Source of the DNA: Stephanodiscus triporus
Lineage: Eukaryota; Bacillariophyta; Thalassiosirophyceae; Thalassiosirales; Thalassiosiraceae
Direction of reading: 5' to 3'
DNA: 21,503 nt
NCBI GenBank assembly: GCA_036939755.1
Contig: JALLAZ010000342.1
Coordinates: 1 to 21,503 of the forward strand
The notes below the pieces were generated by a model, which did not search any database, was not told the origin of the DNA, and saw nothing but the letters and a program-made list of their open reading frames with translations. This document shows, one piece after another, positions 1 through 8,484 of the stretch. Position 1 is the stretch's first letter; every line of letters starts with the position of its first letter. The position numbers were made by a program, and so were the translations under genes.

Positions 1-2
1 GA

Positions 3-37
3 ACTACTAATTGGTAGTCAAACTACCAATTAGTAGT
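3..37. repeat. Perfect inverted repeat (16-bp arms, 3-nt loop)
   Basis: Positions 3-18 (ACTACTAATTGGTAGT) and 22-37 (ACTACCAATTAGTAGT) are exact reverse complements around a 3-nt CAA spacer, so the DNA can form a long AT-rich cruciform or hairpin. It lies about 185 bp upstream of the glycosyltransferase start. It could be the end of a small inverted-repeat element whose remainder lies outside the window, a MITE relic, or the hairpin of a neighbouring transcript. Only the symmetry is directly seen. Confidence 0.85.
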
Positions 38-221
38 ACCCCACAGAATATCCAATTATGATGTACGTGGGAATAATGTCTGTCCGCAAACAACGGCCAA
101 AAGTAAAGAAAATCGTTGAGTTAATAAAATGAAAACGGCAGGTTTGAGAGCACAAAATAACACATGAAGTAAATAATACAATACTCTGGAAGACCTCGCT
201 CGAACGACCCCGAGACATCGC

Positions 222-1622
222 ATGGCGGCGCGGTCCGATAATCCTCCCCCCGACGGGATGATGATATTATCATCGGCGCGCGCCGCGGCGAGCGGCGGCG
301 GCGAGTCGTACCGCCGTCGTCCCGGCCCGACGTCCGTCGTCGCCGAATCCGCCGCGGCCGCGGTTCCGTCGTCGTCGTCGTCCACGACGAAGAAGACCGC
401 GACGACGACGACGGGCGATCGACGACGTCGTCCCTCCAGGACCAGGATCGGGCGGGCCGTCGTCCCCGCCGTTGTCGTCATATTCGCGACGAGCGTCGCG
501 CTGTCGATCTCGATCGTGGTCTCGTCCTTAGTCGCGTCCCGGGGCGGCGGTAGAGAGGGCGCGACGACGATGGCCATCCGCGGAGGAGGAGGAGGAGGAG
601 GAGGCGGGCGCGACGACGACGACGACGCCCGAGGGGGCCCGGGGGGGAAGGAGGAGGGGTCGACGACGTCGTCGTCGTCGTCGCGGACGACGGTCCTCGC
701 GGCGGCGGCGGCGGGGGAGAGGATCGAGAAGACGACGACGACGGTGGATGATAAGGACGGGGACGGGATCGACGACCCACCCCGCCGTCGTCGCGGTGGA
801 CGCATCGTCGGCGCGGCGATGATACCGCCCGTGCTCGTATTCACCTACCACACCGACCTCCTGGGCACGCCCGCCTCGGACCTGGCGGACGACGAGGACG
901 CGTCGCTCGCCGCGAACGTCCGGTCGATAATAGAATTGCACCGCCGCCCCGACGACGACGGCGCGACGACGACGACCGTGCGCTTCCTCGACGACGACGA
1001 CTGCATCGAGTCGATCATGGCCGCGCTCGGGCATGACACGAACCTGACGAAATACTTCCGATCCGAGACGAGGGGTATGTACAAGGCGGACATATGCCGC
1101 GGCGCGGCGCTGTACGAGACGGGCGGCCTGTACTTCGACGTGGACGTCGAGGCGCGCATGTCCATGTACGACGCGATCGATCCGCGTACGGAATTCGTCA
1201 CGACGTACGTGCACGTCGATTCGAATCATCGGGGGATGTTCTTCCAGGCGTTCATCGGATCGACTCCGCGTCATCCGATACTGAGGCGATATCTCGAGCT
1301 GTTCGTGCTTTACTACGAGGGCGAGGTCGACGTCGGGGGACCGCTGGGCGTATACCTGCTCCGCATGGCGTACGACGACGTCGTCGGGGAGGGGGGGAAG
1401 AAGATGAAGGACGATGGCACGATCGACCTGTGGCAGGAGGTTAGGTATCGGCCGGAGCTATTCCCGGAAGTTACGAGGGATCATTGGGGCGCGCGGCGGG
1501 CGTGTCAGATGCTTGTCGTGGCCCCCCCCTCCGCCGGGAGGAAGGAACGGATGGTCCCCCTGTTCAGTCACGCCAATGGCAGCCGCATGTGCGGGGGGAA
1601 GGACACGAACAAGAAGGGCTGA
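222..1622 (+). CDS. Membrane-anchored GT32-family glycosyltransferase, intronless
   Basis: This is a single open frame of 466 aa. A basic and Ser/Thr-rich cytosolic N-terminus is followed by one hydrophobic span (about residues 79-105), the layout of a type II Golgi enzyme. A low-complexity Gly/Asp/Ser/Thr stem (about 107-190) leads to the catalytic part from about residue 200. The family signature is the stretch 288-310, containing KADICRGAALYETGG and then YFDVDVE. This is the GT32 (Gly_transf_sug, OCH1/MNN10-like) pattern in which the DxD pair (D306, D308) binds the metal and nucleotide sugar. A later GGPLGVYLL (about 374-382) fits the conserved GP region of the family. The enzyme probably transfers a hexose to glycans in the Golgi; donor and acceptor cannot be read from sequence. 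The start was chosen because it is the first ATG and lies upstream of the anchor. The stem is encoded by CGT/CGA/GAC triplet runs that create long false frames on the other strand. Confidence 0.86.
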   Translation: MAARSDNPPPDGMMILSSARAAASGGGESYRRRPGPTSVVAESAAAAVPSSSSSTTKKTATTTTGDRRRRPSRTRIGRAVVPAVVVIFATSVALSISIVVSSLVASRGGGREGATTMAIRGGGGGGGGGRDDDDDARGGPGGKEEGSTTSSSSSRTTVLAAAAAGERIEKTTTTVDDKDGDGIDDPPRRRRGGRIVGAAMIPPVLVFTYHTDLLGTPASDLADDEDASLAANVRSIIELHRRPDDDGATTTTVRFLDDDDCIESIMAALGHDTNLTKYFRSETRGMYKADICRGAALYETGGLYFDVDVEARMSMYDAIDPRTEFVTTYVHVDSNHRGMFFQAFIGSTPRHPILRRYLELFVLYYEGEVDVGGPLGVYLLRMAYDDVVGEGGKKMKDDGTIDLWQEVRYRPELFPEVTRDHWGARRACQMLVVAPPSAGRKERMVPLFSHANGSRMCGGKDTNKKG

Positions 1623-2080
1623 AAATCGACGAGATGAATATTATACGTCCCTCGCTAACAAAATATTAGTAGGTAGGTAAATCTAAGGAGGAAATAATGT
1701 ACCGACAATATTGGGACTAGATACTAGGAACGCTGAGAACCTACCTCTAGAGGGATGATCCGCTGCGTATTCTCCAAGCCGGGCAGCGTCATACAAACAT
1801 GGAGAGGTTTTGTCTCAATCTCTAAGCCGAGAATGACGTGGACGTAAGCAAAACCGTCCTGATCCGACTTCGTATCTCTTACTCGGTACAAAGCAATCGA
1901 ATTAGATAATTATGTTTAGCGCGATGTTTCATCAAAGCTTTGTTTTCCGGAAAAAATAGAGTCCACTTGTCCTTCACTTTCTGGGAGTGAGCACTTTCGT
2001 TATTGTCGGCCGCTGATTAGAAAATGAGCCCTCCCAAAAAATTAATGCCCAGCGTTCCCTTACTGCCCCTTTGTTTATCT
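1623..2080. other. Convergent intergenic gap, no gene seen
   Basis: This 458-nt stretch separates the 3' ends of the glycosyltransferase (+) and the thioredoxin fusion gene (-). It is clearly less GC-rich than the flanking coding sequence. I see no open frame with family character, no RNA gene fold and no strong repeat. It presumably holds the two 3' UTRs and polyadenylation sites. Confidence 0.6.
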
Positions 2081-4868
2081 CTACAATGGCTTACCCAGAA
2101 GCATGTCGGCATATGTTTCATAGTCAATCTGCGGGCAGGATAAGGAGACAAAATACGACTTCAGAAGTCGACGAAAATATCCCCAGTGACGACAAGGAAA
2201 GACGTAGATACAACTCACCTGCATATCCATATCCTCCGTGTCGATGATGCTCATTCTATCGTCGCTGATGAGATCCCGCACACCGCAGAGCACGCGATCC
2301 AAATCCCCCGCCGAGACGAAGCCAGTGTTGTTCACGTCGAGCATCTCGAACGTGTCAAGGAAGAGGTAGTAGAATTCGGCCTCGGCGATGACGCCCATGA
2401 ACTCCTCGAAGTTCATTACGTTGTTGCCGTCGATGTTCGGGTTGGCGTTGTTGATTATCTCGCGCAATTCCTTGTCGCTCCTGCCCTCCCCGACGCTCTC
2501 CATGGCGCGCCGGAGCTCGAGTATCGAGATGGTGCCGTCCCCGCTGGCGTCGATGATCCTGAACAGGTCCGAGAATTCCTCCCGCTGGGCGCGGGTGAGC
2601 TTCGACACGAGCAGGGCCCGTCGACGCGACTCGCCGGCGTCGCCGAATTTCGGCCGCGCCTTCATGATGTACTCGAAGCACTTCGCGGCCCGCCGGATCT
2701 GCTTGAATCGCACGAGGAGGGAGATGACGCGATCGTTGGCCTCCGAGCCGAGTCCTAACCTGCCGGATTCGGCCTCCTCCGCCGGTGGGACGTAGTCCTC
2801 GTCGACGTCCACGCCTCGTATCATCTGGGGGTTGTTGACGCTCCCGCGCTGCTGGTTGAGTGTGTTCGCCGCCGCGAATTGGTCCGATATCATGTCGATG
2901 TCGTACACGTCCGTGCCGTACTTGCTGTTTACCTCCTCCATTCGCTCGGCCGTGGCCTGCTTCTTCCCGCTCAGGACCGACGAGCTCGGGATGTCCTCGA
3001 CGTCGAAGGCGAAGCACCGCGTCTTTTGCAGGGCGCGAATGCTCGCCGCGCGCGGCTCCTTTGTGATGAGAGCGCGCTCGCCGAAGTAATTGTACGGACC
3101 AAGGATGTTGATGACTGCGCCGAGGTAGCCCGAGGGCGTCGTTAGCGGATCCTCGAAGGCAGTTTTGACCATGATCTCGACCTCCCCGGACTCGATGACG
3201 TAGAATATGCTCCCCTCCATGCCCTGCCTCATGATGACGTCTCCCTTCTCGAACGTGACCAGCTTGGCCTGGTGGAGGAAACGGGGGAAAAGGGCGGGCG
3301 AGAGAGCGTAATATATAATCACGCAATCGCATTTTTTTTTCAGACGAATCTCGCGATATATGCTCCAAAAACAAAGTGCACCGAAAAATCGCCGCTTTAT
3401 CGATCCCATATTGTAATAACATATATAATCAATCTCACCTTGTCCATTAGCTCGTAAAACTCGTCGTCGTCGAAGTCCTTGAAGTACGGCACCCCCGTCC
3501 TCAGGTAACGCAAATTCTCCTCCTTCCTCTCGTCGGTGATGACCTCGTCGATCTCGCTATTACGGCCCGACTCCTCCTCGCTAGCGGGGACGGCGAGGCT
3601 CCTCGTCCTGCACGGGATCGACTCGGCGTTCTCCGGCCTCGTGCAATCGATTATCTTCAACGTCATCGTGTCCGGATCGACCTTGTCGTTGATCGTCTCG
3701 GTGATCTTCCTCTTGAGCATGGGTATCTTCGACGGACCGCACGGGAAGTTCTCCACGAGGCCCTCGGATCCCGCGTATATCTGTATCGACGGCAATGCCA
3801 TGATGCCGAGGCTCTTCACGTACGCCTTGTTGTGGGCCACGGACAGCTGACCCCAGACGATGGGTACGTTCGCGTAATTCGGATCCTTGGATATCTGTTG
3901 GAATTTCGGCTCGACGGCCTTGCACGCGCGGCACCAGGGGGCGTAGAATTTGATAACCATCAGCTTGTCGGGGTTGGCCCTGAGCCACGCGCTGCGTCGT
4001 TGCGGGTTGCGGGAGGGGGAGGGAGGGGGGGGGCAGGGGCGGTCGTTGGAACGGCGCGAGGACGCGGGGAAACGAGGAGAGAACGGTGAGACGATGGAGA
4101 AAGAAAGGGCCGGCGGCGTCAATGGGGGTTTGGCAAAAAAAATAACGCTCGCGAGGGCGGGCGGAAAGGGACCCGGACCGCGACGTGGTACGACGGACGC
4201 GCGACAGAAACACGCGGGATCGGCGGCCCGAAGTCGTCGTCGCACGAGACGACGTCCCCCCCCCCCCCACCAACGCCGCCACGACCATCATATTATCGTC
4301 CCTCCTACCGCCCCCCCCCCCCCCCCCCCCCCGCCACCCCCCGGCGAGGGAAAACTCACTTGTGCTGATCGGCGTTGACGATCTCGTATATTCCGGTGTT
4401 GAGCATCTCCGGAAATTCCGGCACGTCCTCCTCCCCCCCTCCTCCCCCGTCGTCCGACGCCGACGCCGAAGGCGGCGCCTCCTGCCGCGCCTCCTCGTCG
4501 CTCGTTAGCGTGCTCCTCATTTCCCATCGCAACGTCTCCGTGAAGGCGAAGGAGGAGGACCTCGTCGTGGTGGGGCGGAAGCTACCGCCGCCGCCGCCGC
4601 GGGGCGATACGAGATCGCGCGGGACGAGCTCCCTCCCCATCCGCGCGGCGGCGGTGGTGGTGGAGCCGCGGGGCGATACGAGATCGCGCGGGACGAGCTC
4701 CCTCCCCCTCCGCGCGGCGGCGGTGGTGGTGGTCGCCGCCGCCGGACGACGACGACGACGCCCGGCGTCCTCCCCTCCCGAATACGAGAGGAACGCGTGG
4801 GAGGGATGATGGCACCACCGCGCGGCGGCGACGACGGCGGCGGCGAGCGAGAGGCCGCCGAACCTCAT
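2081..4868 (-). CDS. Plastid-targeted thioredoxin / cNMP-binding / EF-hand fusion protein (4 exons)
   Basis: On the minus strand the exons are 4868-4360, 3991-3439, 3268-2219 and 2128-2081. Introns start GTGAGT, GTGAGA and GTGAGT and end CAG. The total is 719 aa, in frame throughout. Residues 1-25 look like a signal peptide ending SHA, followed by FLSY and an Arg/Ser/Thr-rich stretch: a diatom bipartite plastid presequence. A thioredoxin domain (about 171-275) has the active site WCRAC (C190, C193) and cis-Pro P237. A cyclic-nucleotide-binding domain follows (about 338-445), with its phosphate cassette FGERALITKEPRAAS giving E418 and R427; Ala after the Arg suggests cAMP over cGMP. EF-hands come last: loop 594-605 (DASGDGTISILE) is canonical, 632-643 and 665-676 are recognisable, and one near 699-710 is degenerate. 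The cNMP domain is itself split by intron 2, so the fusion is not two neighbouring genes. Role, inferred: a redox effector gated by cyclic nucleotide and calcium in the stroma. Confidence 0.9.
4254..4332. repeat. Homopolymer C tracts in intron 1 of the thioredoxin fusion gene
   Basis: Intron 1 (4359-3992 on the minus strand) contains a run of 22 C at 4311-4332 and 13 C at 4256-4268. A further G-rich patch lies at about 4010-4038 on the plus strand. The transcript therefore carries long G runs just after the 5' splice site. This could form G-quadruplexes or simply be slippage-prone sequence. Confidence 0.85.
4596..4733. repeat. 69-bp tandem duplication in presequence coding region
   Basis: Two adjacent copies with a period of exactly 69 bp (about 4596-4664 and 4665-4733) differ at one position over about 59 compared bases. 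In the minus-strand protein this duplicates a 23-residue unit containing GRELVPRDLVSPRG within the predicted plastid transit region. Because 69 is a multiple of three, the frame is kept. The near-identity suggests a recent slippage or unequal-exchange event. Confidence 0.9.
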
Positions 4869-5770
4869 CGTTTCGCTACTACTACTACTACTCTCTCTCT
4901 CTCTCTCTCGTCACCACCCGGGTCCGCCGGGCGTGTTTTTATTTCGACGGGGTTCGTTCTCTCCTCCCGACGATTTAGGTTGCAGGCGCAAACGACGCCC
5001 CCCTCCCCCCCCCGCCCCTCCCCCGGGATGTGAAGACGGACGACCGACCGAACGGCGCGCTAGATACTGCAGCGCGCGTGGACCGGCGGGGCTGGAGAGC
5101 AGAGCGCGGAACGAACGGCGGAATGACTGGGATGGATGGCGGTGGGAGCGTTCCTTCCCTTTTTCCGATCCTGCCTTGTCGTATTTTCTATCTTCTCACT
5201 CCGCTCTCGCTCCCTCGCCGTTCATTTCCTCATGGTCCGTGCGTTTGTGCCTTATTGGTCGCTCGCTCTTTCGCTCGCTGACGACACCGACGGAGGATAA
5301 CACGCGGCACTGAGTGCACGCGGCAGTGCGAATCACAAGAAACCCTGATCGTACATGCGATCGGTTTTCTCAATTCGTTTCTTATTCCTACGTATTCTAC
5401 TCATTTAAAGATGACATTCAATTTCCTATTTACGAGACGATTCCAGCGATTCTATAATATAAGTGGCTATTCTCCGTCCGTGCGTCCGTGCGACGCGTGG
5501 AACTTGCACGTGAGTGACGCTTGGAACTTGCACGTGATTGCGTGCGTGGGTCCGTGCGACGCGTGGAACTTGCACGTGATTGCACGTGATGTGGGAGTGT
5601 CATGCGATGCAAATAAATTATTTTATCTTTTTGCTCTTCGTCCCGATTATCGGGACGATTCTATCTAGGTAGTTATTATTATTCGCCTCTCCGACCCTAC
5701 CATACTGCCACTCGTTAGTTGTGCAAAACCTTGAACCAATCGACAATAATATCGTAATACTACCACTACC
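4869..5770. promoter_or_regulatory. Divergent intergenic region between the thioredoxin fusion and FKBP genes
   Basis: This 902-nt gap lies between two outward-pointing start codons and should hold both promoters and 5' UTRs. It contains a short CTA/CT microsatellite (about 4877-4908), a C-rich patch near 5000-5030, and a small minisatellite (see 5484-5590). No open frame here looks like a protein. No individual promoter element can be identified with confidence. Confidence 0.5.
5484..5590 (+). repeat. Short degenerate minisatellite
   Basis: The 16-mer TGGAACTTGCACGTGA occurs exactly three times, at 5498-5513, 5522-5537 and 5564-5579, with GTCCGTGCGACGCG preceding the first and third copies. 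Unit spacing is uneven (24 and 42 bp), so this is a broken tandem array. Each unit contains CACGTG, a palindromic E-box/G-box core, and an extra TGCACGTGAT follows at 5581. It lies about 190-290 bp upstream of the FKBP start. Confidence 0.85.
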
Positions 5771-6607
5771 ATGGGAGTTACCAAGGTGAGATTACATTTC
5801 ATGATCGTCTGTCATCGCGGAGACTTGGTAGGTGCGACGCTGCTAATGGTTGATTTGGAAGAAGAAGTGGCGTGGTGACACATCATAGAGTACCATGTTT
5901 TGTTCCGGAGCAGTGACTCATTTTTACTGGTCTAATATCTAATGTTGTCGCGTGGTGACATTCATCATGCTCTGAATGTCAGCACGTTGGTGGTTTCTTT
6001 GGGATCTGATGTCATGTTGCTCCCTTCAGCCAAACGCCTCTGACCCATGATTTTGTTTTCAAGTCTACGCGGATTTTTTGCTCATCGATAATCCTCTCCA
6101 ATATCTGACCTCTCCTGTCCAGGAAATCATCTCGCCAGGAGATGGCGCCAATTTCCCCAAGGAGGGGGATAAGCTGACCATGCACTATCAGTGAGTCTGC
6201 TCTGTTTATCATTTAACTTGTAATTATAATTATTCCTCCCATTACGACTTACGGATGTTGGACTTTGGGATATTTCTCTTGCCGAAATGTTCATCTTTCC
6301 GCTTGTGTACAACCAAATGTCATCGCTCTTTCATCGACAACAACGCAGTGGAACGCTTGCATCCAACGGGAAAAAATTCGATGCCAGTCGTGATCGCGGC
6401 CGTCCGTTCCAATTCACGATCGGGATAGGGCAGGTCATACGCGGCTGGGACGAGGGGGTGATACAAATGTCGCTGGGGGAAAAAGCGATGCTGCGTATTT
6501 CCAGCGATTACGGCTACGGTGCACGCGGTGCCGGGGGGGTGATCCCGCCTAATGCCGATTTGAACTTCGAGGTTGAACTGTTGGGCATTAATGGAAAGAG
6601 TAAGTAG
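5771..6607 (+). CDS. FKBP12-type peptidyl-prolyl cis-trans isomerase (3 exons)
   Basis: Exons are 5771-5785, 6123-6190 and 6349-6607, with introns GTGAGA...CAG and GTGAGT...CAG. The product is 113 aa, close to the usual ~108 of cytosolic FKBP12. It begins [13 protein letters not shown], as in animal and fungal FKBP12. The ligand-pocket residues are all present: Y27 (in MHYHGTL), F38-D39 (KKFD), R44, F48, V57-I58 and W61 (VIRGW), Y84, I93 (VIPP) and F101. It should catalyse proline isomerisation and could bind FK506 or rapamycin. No signal or transit peptide is visible, so it is probably cytosolic. The 15-nt first exon is certain only from family match and splice fit. The last codons overlap a perfect donor, AGA|GTAAGT at 6600. 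Splicing there to 6711 would give an alternative 130-aa form ending at 6769. Confidence 0.93.
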
Positions 6608-6769
6608 GTGTTGCCACAAAGCACCGGGTACTTCCCTTTTTGGACATTGCTCCTGCGCTCTTTGTTTCACCTTTGTTAGCCAATACGATACAATCTTGTT
6701 TTACTTTCAGATTCCCCAAATGCCACCACTGAATCGTCGTCTTCTTCTTTCCGCTGCTCCATCATGTGA

Positions 6770-7197
6770 TATTATTTGCATTTCAGGTGCATAAGTACAT
6801 TTATCAATGCCACTACGAATGAACTGTCATTGAAGATATGTGGGTCAAGAAACACGAAAGGAATGAAGTGACCATATAGCTCTTTTTCCATTGATTATCC
6901 TAAAATCAATTGAACTACTATATTGTTCATCGACGTACTGGAAAAGGTTTGATTGGAAATACATTCATCGACTCCTATCGACCCTCTAAAAATAAAATGA
7001 GTAAGATAGAAGCATTCAATGAAAAAATCCACGATTATGCCTGTCATCATTGATGCATCCCACCAAGATATTAAGATATATTCATATTACGGACTACCAT
7101 ACATACTAACCCCGATGTACCACTACCAACGCTCCTAAAAGAATCATAATCGCGTTGTCTTTTTTTTATTGCAGGTTGCCATTTGCTCACATACAGG

Positions 7198-7241
<44 letters not shown>

Positions 7242-7333
7242 CCCTCTACTAAGAGCAATATCCATGTATTTCTATCGATGCGACGCCCCTCCCCATAAAA
7301 AAACGCAAAACCAAAAAAACGTTCAACGTTTCT
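6770..7333. other. Convergent intergenic gap, no gene seen
   Basis: These 564 nt lie between the FKBP 3' end (including its possible alternative last exon) and the TIM17 stop codon. The sequence is AT-rich and presumably contains both 3' UTRs. The only clear structure is the CT microsatellite listed separately. No open frame has recognisable protein character. Confidence 0.6.
7203..7238. repeat. CT dinucleotide microsatellite
   Basis: An almost pure (CT)n run of about 18 units lies about 95 bp downstream of the TIM17 stop codon, probably in its 3' UTR or just beyond. On the minus strand it reads as (AG)n. Confidence 0.95.
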
Positions 7334-8484
7334 CTATGAGCTGCCACCACCAAACGGCCACCATCCACCGCCCTTGCCACCGCCGACCTCCGAAGACGAA
7401 GACGACGACGGAGCGCCCCCCATCGAAAACGTGGTCTCATATCCTCCTGCGTCGAATCTCTGTTCGCTCTCCCCCTCCTCGCCTCCCATGCTGATCACGC
7501 CTCCTCCAGCGGCGGCACTAGTGTTGTTGCTCGATCGCTTGAGACCGGTGGGTATCATCCCCAACCCCCCGGGTATGGGCGGGGCGGTGATGTCGTTCGC
7601 GGGCGGCCCGATGGCCATCGTGTTCGGGTCTAATTTGATTTTTTTTTGTTATTCATTCGAAAGGAAGAATGGCAGGAAAGAAAAATACGCGCGTGATAAG
7701 TTGGACGAAGACGAATGGATCAGCGACCGACCGCAGCTAAACGATCCCTTCATCTCATCTCGGCAACCACCGGACCAAGTAACAAAACGACGCATGCCAC
7801 ATCACACCGCAGGCAAACTACACTCACCCTCCATTCCCGGCGGCGGCATGCTGAAGTAATTGTTCATCCATATCCCCATGCCCTCGATCAGGGCCAGTAT
7901 GACCCCCCCCACGACCGCTGCCGACGCCATCGCCCTCGGCCCGGCTCGCGCTGCGAGTATGCCGCCCGTGGCCGCGCCCGACATGATGGAATTCCACGGA
8001 TCTTCCTATCGTCGTCGTTTTCGTCGTAACGGCGGACGTGTCGATTATCGTTTATCAATGAGTTGAGAGGACGACGACGACGAAGACGATGTCGTTAGCG
8101 AATCGACCCGGTCGGTCTCTGTTCAGTCGAGGCGTATGCCTACTCCGACGGACGAAACAAGAGGAGACAAGAGACACGCCCACCCACCTTCTGCCTTATC
8201 GCGCTCAGACTGCAATCGCAACACGCGAACAGTCCGCCCCAGACCGCGAATTGTCCCCCCATGACAGGCGCCCTCGCGGCGCAATTCCCAAGCGCGCCCG
8301 ACAGCCGCGCCCCCTTGGGAGATTGGAGGGCGCCCTTCCCGAGGTGCCATATGCCCCCCCCTATGGCGCCGAATGCAAATGCGCCACCGATGTCCTCTAT
8401 TATGCGGTAGGGGCACGGATCGCGGTCGGCTATGGACGAGTTCCTCATTTTTGCTACGTACTTATTGCTGTTTGCCTTGCCCAC
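7334..8484 (-). CDS. TIM17: Mitochondrial import inner membrane translocase subunit TIM17 (3 exons)
   Basis: Minus-strand exons are 8484-8188, 8005-7828 and 7629-7334 (256 aa). Introns are GTGGGT...TAG and GTGAGT...TAG. It is a core subunit of the TIM23 complex, which moves presequence proteins across or into the mitochondrial inner membrane. Diagnostic stretches are RDPCPYRIIEDIGGAF (about 22-37), IGGGIWH, RAPVMGGQFAVWGGLF (71-86) and, across the first splice junction, RQKEDPWNSIMSG. The two cysteines that form the intermembrane-space disulfide in yeast Tim17 align with C24 and C91. Four hydrophobic, Gly-rich helices end near residue 150. Residues about 150-256 are a Pro/Gly/Ser-rich tail ending GGGKGGGWWPFGGGSS, far longer than in yeast. 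The 8484 start gives 21 residues before the RDPC motif; Met13 is a possible alternative. The gene is head-to-head with the i-AAA protease gene. Confidence 0.95.

Noticed and set aside
30..218. 62-codon minus-strand frame at the left edge
   Set aside because: Low-similarity AT-rich sequence in a promoter gap with no family character; expected by chance.
528..1274. Minus-strand frame of 248 codons and other overlapping frames opposite the glycosyltransferase
   Set aside because: Composition is Arg/His-rich reverse-complement of Asp/Thr/Ser triplet runs; no domain, and it overlaps a recognisable GT32 gene.
1740..1900. Possible structured RNA or tRNA in the convergent gap
   Set aside because: No cloverleaf, no B-box-like GGTTCRANNCC element in the right place and no clear stem set; not supportable by eye.
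2186..3145. Plus-strand frames of up to 190 codons inside the thioredoxin fusion gene
   Set aside because: They are shadows of the cNMP/EF-hand exon; the minus-strand reading has clear domains while these have none.
2081..3409. A stand-alone 442-aa cNMP/EF-hand protein starting at 3409
   Set aside because: Its first ~45 codons are intron sequence, and the cNMP domain would lack its N-terminal helix, which is encoded in the preceding exon.
5484..5590. Spaced repeats that might suggest a CRISPR array
   Set aside because: Only three 16-bp units with irregular spacing in a eukaryotic nuclear context; no cas genes.
6287..6607. A 106-aa FKBP starting at 6287 in one exon
   Set aside because: The region before 6349 is intron; the family sequence continues upstream into two short exons at 5771 and 6123.
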